From Fidelibacterota bacterium (GTDB lineage: Bacteria; Fidelibacterota; UBA2242), in assembly GCA_023133185.1 (NCBI GenBank), contig JAGLWX010000273.1, positions 1 through 8,015 of the forward strand: a stretch of 8,015 nt of DNA. The letters are read 5' to 3'. Of this stretch, positions 1-5,562 are shown piece by piece (within the stretch, counting starts at the first letter, position 1; each line of letters opens with the position of its first letter). The notes beneath the pieces were generated by a model. The model was not told where the DNA came from. It did not search any database and was given only the letters and a program-made list of their open reading frames with translations. Position numbers and translations under genes: made by a program.

Positions 1-68
1 AAAAATAAAGATAAAAAGGTAAGGTGTAAATTTTGATTTATTTCGTATATTTTAATATCTATATTTTG

Positions 69-115
69 TTAATTCTTAGAGCCTTAGTGTCTTTGTGGCA
101 AGATTTATGAATTAA
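69..115. repeat. 8-nt-period degenerate repeat flanked by short inverted ends
   Basis: Three consecutive octamers share a frame: CTTAGAGC (75-82), CTTAGTGT (83-90) and CTTTGTGG (91-98). The block is bracketed by a 7-bp inverted repeat, TTAATTC (69-75) and GAATTAA (109-115). It lies directly upstream of the small cysteine-rich gene, so it would fall in that gene's leader or promoter zone. From memory, degenerate strings of the CTTTGTGTCTTTGTGG type recur between genes in many environmental bacterial genomes; I could not check copy number. No protein-coding or RNA-gene role is visible. Confidence 0.45.
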
Positions 116-133
116 ACAGGTTAGGAAGTGAAT

Positions 134-337
134 ATGGAATGCAATCAGCAAAAAAACCGAAGCATCTGCAACTGCACTTATGAACCTTGTTCCCGAAAGG
201 GAATTTGTTGTGAGTGTATTCAGTATCATCTGAGAATCCGTGAGCTTCCCGCCTGCTGCTTCCCTGATGATGTGGAAAAAACCTACGATCGATCATTTGA
301 ACGTTTTGCGCAGATGGTAAACGGTGGTCGGGTTTAA
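134..337 (+). CDS. Small cysteine-rich protein, DUF6485-like
   Basis: This 67-residue protein has nine cysteines: C3, C12, C14, C19, C25, C26, C28, C41 and C42. They cluster in the CNCTYEPCSRKGICCECI region and in the LPACCFP segment, a layout that suggests one or two bound metals. The end (DVEKTYDRSFERF) is a charged, probably helical tail. The whole pattern matches my memory of the DUF6485 family, which has no established function. I chose ATG 134 over GTG 128 because AGGAAG at 123-128 is a Shine-Dalgarno with a 5-base gap to 134, whereas it would overlap the GTG. There is no signal peptide, so the protein is probably cytoplasmic. It stands alone, 118 bases before the next gene. The family name is recalled and metal binding is inferred. 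Confidence 0.78.
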   Translation: MECNQQKNRSICNCTYEPCSRKGICCECIQYHLRIRELPACCFPDDVEKTYDRSFERFAQMVNGGRV

Positions 338-376
338 AATTTTCAACATAACAGGAAATAAAAGATTCTTAGAATG

Positions 377-403
377 TTGCGTTTCTGCATAAAATGATAT
401 AAT
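377..403 (+). promoter_or_regulatory. Candidate extended -10 promoter for the 456-2089 unit
   Basis: TATAAT at 398-403 is preceded by TGA at 395-397, giving a perfect TGnTATAAT extended -10 element. A partial -35, TTGCGT, lies at 377-382 with a short 15-base spacer. Transcription would begin near 410 and leave a leader of about 45 bases before the gene at 456. The 11-bp palindrome ATTCTTAGAAT (365-375) touches the -35 and could be an operator. This is a sigma-70-type consensus match; FCB bacteria often use divergent promoters, so confidence is limited. Confidence 0.4.
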
Positions 404-455
404 ATGTAAATAGTGACATATAAAACCACCAATACAGCAGGGAAATGTGTAATTG

Positions 456-1058
456 ATGAAAAATATGAAATGTCAGATTAAAATTTTGTCAGGTAAAATG
501 CGAAAAATAGCAGCGTGTATGTTATTCCTGACATCACTTACTTCCGGACAATCTATTATTTTTCACAGTGAACAAATTCGGATTGATATCATGACACACT
601 CATGCCGATTAACTGGTAACTATACTTTTCGGAATGACAGCGATCGTGTAATCCGGCAAATGCTGTATTACCCGTTCCCGGATAATATATATTTACCATT
701 TCCCCACTCAATTACGGTTACTGATGACCACGGAAACATAATTGACCATGAAAATAACCGGAGCGGTATATCTTTTCCCATACACATACTTAGCGACAAT
801 ACTCGATGCTACTCCGTTGTTTACGAGCAATCCACGCCGGAACAGTTTTTCGAGTACATTCTCGACACGACTATGGATTGGCATTTTCCGCTGGCTTCCG
901 CTGAGTTTATTATTGTTGTTCCGGACAATATCAGCATTGAGGAAATTTCACTATCGGATTATGAAATAATCAAAAATGGTGAAGAAACCCGGTATCGAAT
1001 TTACAGGGAAAATTTCAGGTCCGATAAAAATCTATCAATACAATGGAGGATAAAATGA
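456..1058 (+). CDS. Secreted protein of unknown function, probable beta-sandwich
   Basis: This 200-residue product has a basic N-terminus, a hydrophobic stretch at residues 18-29 and a likely signal-peptidase site near SG31/Q32, so it should be exported. The mature part is rich in alternating beta-strand segments. Recognisable phrases include TGNYTFRNDSD, a proline-rich YYPFPDNIYLPFP, and YILDTTMDWHFPLASAEF at about 134-151; they recall secreted beta-sandwich domains, but I cannot name a family. The start is uncertain. AGGGA (439-443) lies 9 bases from TTG 453 and 12 from ATG 456. ATG 498 would give a more typical short signal peptide but has only an AGGT three bases upstream. The stop overlaps the next start as ATGA, implying translational coupling and a shared role at the cell surface. 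IAAC at 18-21 resembles a lipobox but comes before the hydrophobic core, so a lipoprotein is unlikely. Confidence 0.75.
   Translation: MKNMKCQIKILSGKMRKIAACMLFLTSLTSGQSIIFHSEQIRIDIMTHSCRLTGNYTFRNDSDRVIRQMLYYPFPDNIYLPFPHSITVTDDHGNIIDHENNRSGISFPIHILSDNTRCYSVVYEQSTPEQFFEYILDTTMDWHFPLASAEFIIVVPDNISIEEISLSDYEIIKNGEETRYRIYRENFRSDKNLSIQWRIK
1045..1049 (+). promoter_or_regulatory. Shine-Dalgarno deciding the start at 1055
   Basis: GGAGG lies inside the last codons of the upstream gene, five bases before ATG 1055. It rules out the earlier in-frame ATG at 1043, which the site almost overlaps. Together with the ATGA overlap it supports coupled translation of the two genes. Confidence 0.75.
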
Positions 1059-2089
1059 AACGTTTTATTTTATTCAGCATTATTTTTCTGTTGATAAATA
1101 TTTTTACAGTGTCTGCAAATCCGGTAGAGCCCAAATATTTTAGTGAAATTCAGTTCAGGGAATCCGGCTGGATTATTGAGTTCTTCGGCAGTGGTTTATA
1201 CCCTCAACCCGATAGCATCTATATCACCAGTAAAAGCGATACAGCCTATCTCAAACCCGGTTGCTTAATTCCGTACGATTACTGTTTATTGACTAATGAC
1301 AGTTTAATGAGTAATCTTGAGATTGATCCGATGAATGATACAATAAGCCTTTATTTAAACATTTACGATTACGGCTTCCCTGATGATCAAATGATTCTTG
1401 GCACCATTACGTTTGACTCTTCGCAATCTTTATCCAGGAAACTTGAATATGGAATCCCGGGCACGGATTTTTGGTATATAGATAGTTCCCCGACCCTAGG
1501 ATTTGAAAACGACACAGAAAATGCTATGGGAGTTATCAATTTTCAGATCCTCGACAACACGGGTATTCCGATACCCGATGTGGGTCTGTACAGGGGAATT
1601 CGGTTTGACGGATCAACCTGGGGCGACTCTATTTTTATCTATACTGATTCACTCGGTGTTTTAGTTTATAATGCCTATGCCAGAAATAATTACTTCATAT
1701 TTATAAAAGATGGATATATTAACACCGATACATTATTTTTTGTTGCACCGGATAGTATTTATAATATCACTTTGATAATGATACCAGAAGTTCAGGGTAT
1801 TGAGATATCCAGTCGCCAGCTCGCTTCCCGGTATTACCTTTCTCCCGCCTATCCGAATCCGTTCAACAGTTCCACAAACTTCCACTACACCCTTCCGGAA
1901 GACGGTTTTGTCATTCTATCCGTATTTTCATTGACCGGTAATTTAGTTGCAGAGCTCTTCAAAGGCTATCACTATGCGGGAAATTACAGGGTAAACTGGA
2001 ATGCCGACGATATTCCGTCGGGAATTTATTTGATAAATTTGACTTCTAATCGAAGCAGTTTACAACGGAAGTGCGCTCTCTTGAAATAG
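1055..2089 (+). CDS. Secreted protein with C-terminal type IX secretion sorting domain
   Basis: This 344-residue protein starts with a classic signal peptide (MKRF followed by a hydrophobic run, probable cut after VSA21). The middle is beta-rich with no enzyme motif that I recognise. Residues of roughly 155-245 (VINFQILDNTGIPIPDVGLYRG, then SLGVLVYNAYARNNYFIFIKDGY) look like a carboxypeptidase-regulatory or Ig-like fold. The last 80 residues or so are a typical T9SS type A sorting domain: YPNPFN at 266-271, a LPEDGFVILSVFSLTGNLV strand pair, WNADDIPSGIYLINL, and the terminal basic CALLK. In this family the domain directs passage through the Por/T9SS outer-membrane channel and attachment to, or release from, the cell surface. 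The protein is probably co-made with the upstream secreted product. What it binds cannot be told from the sequence. Confidence 0.88.
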   Translation: MKRFILFSIIFLLINIFTVSANPVEPKYFSEIQFRESGWIIEFFGSGLYPQPDSIYITSKSDTAYLKPGCLIPYDYCLLTNDSLMSNLEIDPMNDTISLYLNIYDYGFPDDQMILGTITFDSSQSLSRKLEYGIPGTDFWYIDSSPTLGFENDTENAMGVINFQILDNTGIPIPDVGLYRGIRFDGSTWGDSIFIYTDSLGVLVYNAYARNNYFIFIKDGYINTDTLFFVAPDSIYNITLIMIPEVQGIEISSRQLASRYYLSPAYPNPFNSSTNFHYTLPEDGFVILSVFSLTGNLVAELFKGYHYAGNYRVNWNADDIPSGIYLINLTSNRSSLQRKCALLK

Positions 2090-2093
2090 CAGT

Positions 2094-2120
2094 GAAAACT
2101 AAACAGGGTTATTAGTTTTC
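2094..2120 (+). terminator. Terminator-like hairpin after the two-gene unit
   Basis: GAAAACTAA (2094-2102) and TTAGTTTTC (2112-2120) form a perfect 9-bp stem with a 9-base loop, four bases after the stop codon. The right arm ends in TTTTC, but the stem is AT-rich and no separate U-tract follows, so it is not a textbook intrinsic terminator. Its position favours a transcript-end role, either stopping transcription or protecting the 3' end. Confidence 0.4.
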
Positions 2121-2299
2121 TACGATATTCTAAGAATACCAAGCAGTACGGTTTTTCAATAAATCCAATCCACTCAGGGTAACGCCTGGTATTGCTCTTA
2201 TTGGAAAATTTTCTCTATTTTCATTGTATTATTAGAAATTATTCTCCATAATAAGTAAAAATCGGATAATTAATGGAAAATATTTTACCTGACGCTTCA

Positions 2300-2466
2300 T
2301 TTGCCAGCTCTTGACTTAAGGCGGCATTAGATAGATTTTTTGAATAAGCGTGAGTGTTTAAGACGACTTGAGTTAAGGGTGATAGTGATTCGACTTAACT
2401 CAAGTCTGCTGGCAAAGTTTGGAGATTGGTTTATGTTCTTTGATATGGCAGGCTTAAGTCAAGTCT
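2300..2466. repeat. Two nested perfect inverted repeats made of four CTTGASTTAAG copies
   Basis: Four copies of an 11-base motif are present: A CTTGACTTAAG (2310-2320), B CTTGAGTTAAG (2367-2377), C CTTAACTCAAG (2394-2404) and D CTTAAGTCAAG (2453-2463). A pairs perfectly with D, and B with C; the one variable base differs between the pairs but is complementary within each. The inner stem extends to 13 bp (2365-2377 with 2394-2406) around a 16-base loop. TTTGCCAGC (2300-2308) is also the complement of GCTGGCAAA (2408-2416), which gives an alternative fold. It could be a structured RNA, a multi-site operator or the remains of a small mobile element. The repeats are directly visible; the role is unknown. 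Confidence 0.7.
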
Positions 2467-2627
2467 CGGAATACAATCTTGTGGTTGATTCCCTCGGCAA
2501 TCAGAAGCTGAGATACATTGTCGAAATTTTAGAGAGCCTTGTAAAGCATGGATTCCGGAATTAATCTGATTACTTCTATGACGCTCAAATTAAACTAAAG
2601 AGACTTTATCCGACTTTACAAAATTGA
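2340..2627 (+). pseudogene. Possible decayed coding remnant, very uncertain
   Basis: A TTG-initiated frame runs 74 codons to TAA at 2562-2564, then continues in frame for 20 plausible codons (SDYFYDAQIKLKRLYPTLQN) to TGA at 2625-2627. The second half (residues about 45-74, LRYIVEILESLVKHGFRN) reads like a helical protein segment. The first half is taken up by the nested inverted repeats, which argues against selection for protein there. No ribosome-binding site is obvious and I recognise no family. It may be the tail of a lost gene with one nonsense mutation, or chance. Confidence 0.15.
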
Positions 2628-2675
2628 CAAGATAATAGTTTTACAATACTTTTTCATTTCTCCAAACTTATTTTA

Positions 2676-2704
2676 TTCCAATAATTGGCAATTTTCCGTA
2701 TAAT
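2676..2704 (+). promoter_or_regulatory. Candidate promoter for the acyl ligase-acyltransferase gene
   Basis: A perfect TATAAT at 2699-2704 has a poor -35, TTCCAA (2676-2681, 3 of 6 matches), at the ideal 17-base spacing. Initiation near 2711 would leave about 25 bases before the TTG start, enough to include the AGGAGA site. The gene is separated from its upstream neighbour by 647 bases, so it needs its own promoter somewhere in this spacer. Confidence 0.3.
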
Positions 2705-2724
2705 AACTGCCGTTAAAATTAGAC

Positions 2725-2730
2725 AGGAGA
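2725..2730 (+). promoter_or_regulatory. Strong ribosome-binding site supporting a TTG start
   Basis: AGGAGA ends six bases before TTG 2737, the best-placed start for the long reading frame. No ATG occurs near the N-terminus: the first downstream methionine codon (2947, residue 71) lies within the ligase domain and would delete conserved sequence. The rare TTG start may lower translation. Confidence 0.7.
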
Positions 2731-2736
2731 ACCAAT

Positions 2737-5190
2737 TTGTTATTAAAATCTGACAGTAAAACCGCCCTGATATGGAAGGATGAAACCTACAGCTATTCCG
2801 ATATCCTTCGCCATGTCCATTTCTATGCAACGCTTTTTGATCAAAAAACCAAAAAAGTTGCGATTTTCGCCGAGAACCGACCGGAATGGGTTTTTGCCTT
2901 CTATGCTGCCTGGAAAAACAATTCAATCGCCGTTCCCATAGATTTCATGGCAAAACCCGACGAAGTGGCATTCATATTAAATGATTGCCAGCCCGAACAG
3001 ATTTTCTACTCCCGTGAATCACAGGAGATTCTGAATAAAGCGCTTGAATCTGTAAAACACAAACCTGCAGTTCACTGCTTTGAAGATCAACAATACGAGA
3101 GCGGTGATTTCAGTCCCGATGAAATCGATACAAATGACGTCATGAAAACCGCCGCGATCATCTATACATCCGGAACAACCGGCAGCCCCAAAGGCGTGAT
3201 GTTATCCTTTGACAATATTCTGGCGAATGTTGAGGCAGTATCCGAAACAATCCCGATTTATACGAATTTCCGGACAGTTTTAGCTCTGCTCCCCTATCAT
3301 CACATATTTCCATTGATGGGTGCCATGATTGCACCGCTAAAAGTGGGCGGAAAGATTGCCTTTTCTCCTTCCATAGATTCGAAAGATATCATTGAAACGC
3401 TTCAAAAAAACGCTGTCAATATCATCATCGGAGTACCGCGCCTATACTCCGCCATCCGTAAAGGGATCATGGATAAAATCAATGCGCATTTCCTGACCCG
3501 GGCACTTTTCGGTTTAGCAAAAGTTATCAATTCAAGGGCATTCTCCCGAAAGCTGTTCAAAACCGTACATCAGAAATTTGGCGGGCACGTTGAATACATG
3601 GTCAGCGGCGGCGCAAAATTAGATGAAGACGCTGCCAAAGATTTCAAAACACTGGGCTTTGAGATGTTAGAAGGCTTTGGCATGACCGAAGCCGCGCCGA
3701 TGATCACCTTTACCCGTCCCGGTAAATGGGAAATAGGTTCCGCCGGACAGGCAATGCCCAACTTAGATGTTGAGATCCGGGATGGGGAAATCGTCGCCCG
3801 TGGCAGAAACATTATGCAGGGTTATTATAACCGACCCGAAGAAACTGCAGATGTTTTGAAGGATGGCTGGCTTTATACCGGTGATTTGGGAACAATCGAT
3901 AAAAACGGTTATCTACGCATTACCGGTCGCAAAAAGGAAATCATCGTCCTGTCAAGTGGTAAAAATATCAATCCTGAAGAAGTTGAGAAAAAGTTAAAAT
4001 CAATCTCCGACTGTATTGCCGACGTCGGTGTCTTTATGAACAATGATCAGGTTCAGGCCGCGTTTTATCCTGACTTCGAACTATTAAGGGAGCGTGGAAT
4101 TCTCAATATTGACGAACTGTTTCGCCTGGAAATCGTCGATAAATACAATCACATGGTTTCCTATTATAAGAAAATCTCAAAGTTTATTATTCTGAAAGAA
4201 GAACTTCCCAAGACCCGCCTGGGAAAACTACAGCGGTTTAAACTGGCGGATCTGGCTAATATTATTGGATTAAAAAAACATCAGACAACAGAACCGGATC
4301 ATGAGGAGTACCGGGTGATTCGTGATTTTCTCATGAAGCAGACAAAGTCAGATATATTTCCGGACGATCACATCGAAATTGACCTCGGACTCGATTCGCT
4401 TGACAAAGTCAGCCTGCAGACATTTCTCCAATCCACCTTTGGAATAAAAATACCGGAAGACATTTTGATTCATCACCCGACCGTGGAAAAACTGTCCGCT
4501 TTCATGCGTAAAAAGAAAAATAAGATCAGTATCGAAGTGGTCAAATGGGCCGAAATATTTAAGGAAAAAGTGGAGTTAACGCTTCCGAAAAGCTGGTTTA
4601 CATGGAATATCTTTAAACATATTTCAAAAGGTATTTTCCGACTTTTCTTCCGCCTGAAAGGTAAAGGTATGGAAAATATACCTGCAGGTCCCTGCATTAT
4701 CGTTCCCAATCACCAGAGTTTTTTAGACGGTCTGTTCGTGTCGGTTTTTCTCGATAACAAAACCAATCGCAAAACCTATTTTTATGCCAAGGAAAAACAT
4801 GTCAGTAAACGCTGGGTAAAAGCCCTGGCAAACCGCCACAATATCATAATTACCGACATAAACCATAACCTGAAACTGTCCCTGCAAAAACTGGCTGAAG
4901 TTCTGAAAAATGGTAAAAATATCGTCATCTTCCCGGAAGGCACCCGAACCCGCACCGGAAAAATCAGCGCTTTTAAAAAATCTTTCGCCATCCTGAGCTG
5001 CGAACTGAATGTCCCAATCGTACCGGTTTCCATCAAAGGCGCCTTCGAAGCGCTGCCGAGAGGCAGCATTTTCCCCAAACCATGGAAAAAGATCAGTGTA
5101 AAATTCCATAAACCGGTTTATCCGGAAGGGCATAATTACGAGTCGCTTCTGGATCAGGTTTACAGCAAACTGGCGGCGGAACTGGCATAA
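2737..5190 (+). CDS. Three-domain fatty acyl ligase / acyl carrier / PlsC acyltransferase
   Basis: This 817-residue protein has three domains. Residues 1 to about 510 are an AMP-forming acyl ligase with the P-loop YTSGTTGSPKG (143-153), GFGMTEAAP (313-321), YTGDLG (380-385), GRKKEIIV (397-404) and the A10 lysine K497 in PKTRLGK. Residues about 520-590 are an acyl-carrier domain with DLGLDSLD; S554 would carry phosphopantetheine. Residues about 620-817 are a PlsC/LPLAT acyltransferase with NHQSFLD (H659, D664: the HX4D pair), FPEGTRTRTGK (732-742) and VPIVPVSIKG (759-768). From these families, it should adenylate a free fatty acid, load it onto a carrier thiol and transfer it to a glycerolipid acceptor at the membrane. 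The domain order is reversed from E. coli Aas (acyltransferase first, no carrier domain), so I do not use that symbol. No clear transmembrane helix is seen. It appears to be a single-gene unit; chain length and acceptor are unknown. Confidence 0.92.
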   Translation: MLLKSDSKTALIWKDETYSYSDILRHVHFYATLFDQKTKKVAIFAENRPEWVFAFYAAWKNNSIAVPIDFMAKPDEVAFILNDCQPEQIFYSRESQEILNKALESVKHKPAVHCFEDQQYESGDFSPDEIDTNDVMKTAAIIYTSGTTGSPKGVMLSFDNILANVEAVSETIPIYTNFRTVLALLPYHHIFPLMGAMIAPLKVGGKIAFSPSIDSKDIIETLQKNAVNIIIGVPRLYSAIRKGIMDKINAHFLTRALFGLAKVINSRAFSRKLFKTVHQKFGGHVEYMVSGGAKLDEDAAKDFKTLGFEMLEGFGMTEAAPMITFTRPGKWEIGSAGQAMPNLDVEIRDGEIVARGRNIMQGYYNRPEETADVLKDGWLYTGDLGTIDKNGYLRITGRKKEIIVLSSGKNINPEEVEKKLKSISDCIADVGVFMNNDQVQAAFYPDFELLRERGILNIDELFRLEIVDKYNHMVSYYKKISKFIILKEELPKTRLGKLQRFKLADLANIIGLKKHQTTEPDHEEYRVIRDFLMKQTKSDIFPDDHIEIDLGLDSLDKVSLQTFLQSTFGIKIPEDILIHHPTVEKLSAFMRKKKNKISIEVVKWAEIFKEKVELTLPKSWFTWNIFKHISKGIFRLFFRLKGKGMENIPAGPCIIVPNHQSFLDGLFVSVFLDNKTNRKTYFYAKEKHVSKRWVKALANRHNIIITDINHNLKLSLQKLAEVLKNGKNIVIFPEGTRTRTGKISAFKKSFAILSCELNVPIVPVSIKGAFEALPRGSIFPKPWKKISVKFHKPVYPEGHNYESLLDQVYSKLAAELA

Positions 5191-5196
5191 GTTTCT

Positions 5197-5220
5197 GATT
5201 GGAGATTTCAGATTGCAGAT
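5197..5220. repeat. 24-bp direct repeat, copy 1
   Basis: Starts GATTGGAGATTTCAG and ends ATTGCAGAT, identical base for base to 5325-5348. It begins six bases after the stop of the ligase gene and is followed by a decayed third version (CGGAGATTTATGATTG, 5221-5236). The unit is itself built from GAGATTT/CAGATTG sub-repeats. Similar AGATTTCAGATTGCAGATT text is, from memory, frequent between genes in environmental bacterial drafts. Confidence 0.8.
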
Positions 5221-5324
5221 CGGAGATTTATGATTGTATATTTCAAATATCAAATATCAAACTTCAAATTACATCACTCCATTACTCCAATCCTTTGGCT
5301 CTGGATTGTGGAAGAGAACGAGTA

Positions 5325-5348
5325 GATTGGAGATTTCAGATTGCAGAT
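5325..5348. repeat. 24-bp direct repeat, copy 2
   Basis: Exact match to 5197-5220, with 104 bases between the copies. The bases just outside differ (T and C around copy 1, A and T around copy 2), so the identity stops sharply at the 24-bp unit. Two copies of an exact unit in one spacer suggest recent duplication or two insertions of one interspersed family. Confidence 0.8.
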
Positions 5349-5370
5349 TTCAAACATAAAATTTTTTCCC

Positions 5371-5398
5371 TTGTCTCTACACTCCCGCTTTGAGACAA
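5371..5398. repeat. Short hairpin in the spacer
   Basis: TTGTCTC (5371-5377) and GAGACAA (5392-5398) form a perfect 7-bp stem around a 14-base loop. No U-tract follows on the + strand, so a terminator call for the ligase gene is weak; it could also be an operator. A chance occurrence is possible. Confidence 0.3.
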
Positions 5399-5562
5399 AT
5401 ATTTATTGATAACTAATTCTCAATTTGAAAAATATTCCTGAAATCATCCTGGAGACAATCGATTTTACGTAAAGTCAGAACCGGATTACAATAAGGTTTT
5501 TTCCTGTTGCATCATTTCCTTAAATATCATAATATCAAACCGGTATAAAAACGGATATAATC

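Larger units (their letters stand above)
2090..2736. other. 647-bp spacer without a confident gene
   Basis: This AT-rich stretch holds a terminator-like hairpin next to the preceding stop, an 11-bp palindrome ATTCTAAGAAT (2127-2137), the nested inverted repeats at 2300-2466, a weak interrupted open frame (2340-2627) and a candidate promoter before the acyltransferase gene. TTGACA occurs at 2624-2629, but no good -10 lies 16-18 bases after it. Nothing recognisable was seen in 2140-2295. Confidence 0.7.
5191..5562. other. 372-bp spacer with repeats, no gene
   Basis: This spacer starts with low-complexity text built from AGATTT, CAAATATCAAATATCAAAC and GATTGGAGATTTCAG units, followed by a small hairpin and AT-rich sequence. 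A TTG frame at 5199-5393 is made almost wholly of the repeat text and is not a gene. No clear terminator for the ligase gene was found. TTGCAT (5507-5512) with CATAAT (5528-5533) is a weak promoter candidate for the restriction gene, with a short 15-base spacer. Confidence 0.7.

Noticed and set aside
1043..1054. Start at ATG 1043 for the T9SS cargo gene
   Set aside because: GGAGG at 1045-1049 overlaps that start region and fits ATG 1055, which also gives a cleaner signal peptide.
456..1058. Lipoprotein call from IAAC at residues 18-21
   Set aside because: The cysteine comes before the hydrophobic core rather than after it, so it is not a working lipobox.
2624..2652. Promoter from the perfect TTGACA at 2624-2629
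   Set aside because: At 17 bases downstream the sequence is TACTTT, and the better TACAAT is only 12 bases away; spacing and match do not fit together.
2737..5190. Naming the gene aas
   Set aside because: The Aas of E. coli has the acyltransferase first and no internal carrier domain; the order and content differ, so the symbol would mislead.
4723..5253. 176-codon open frame on the minus strand
   Set aside because: It lies opposite the strongly conserved PlsC domain and its start is translated from the AGATTT repeat text; it is an antisense shadow.
5197..5348. CRISPR array
   Set aside because: There are only two full copies, 104 bases apart, with a decayed third version right beside the first, no regular spacers and no cas genes.
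5556..5561. Perfect TATAAT as promoter of the restriction gene
   Set aside because: It ends one base before the ATG, so transcription would start inside the coding region; no suitable downstream start keeps the conserved N-terminus.
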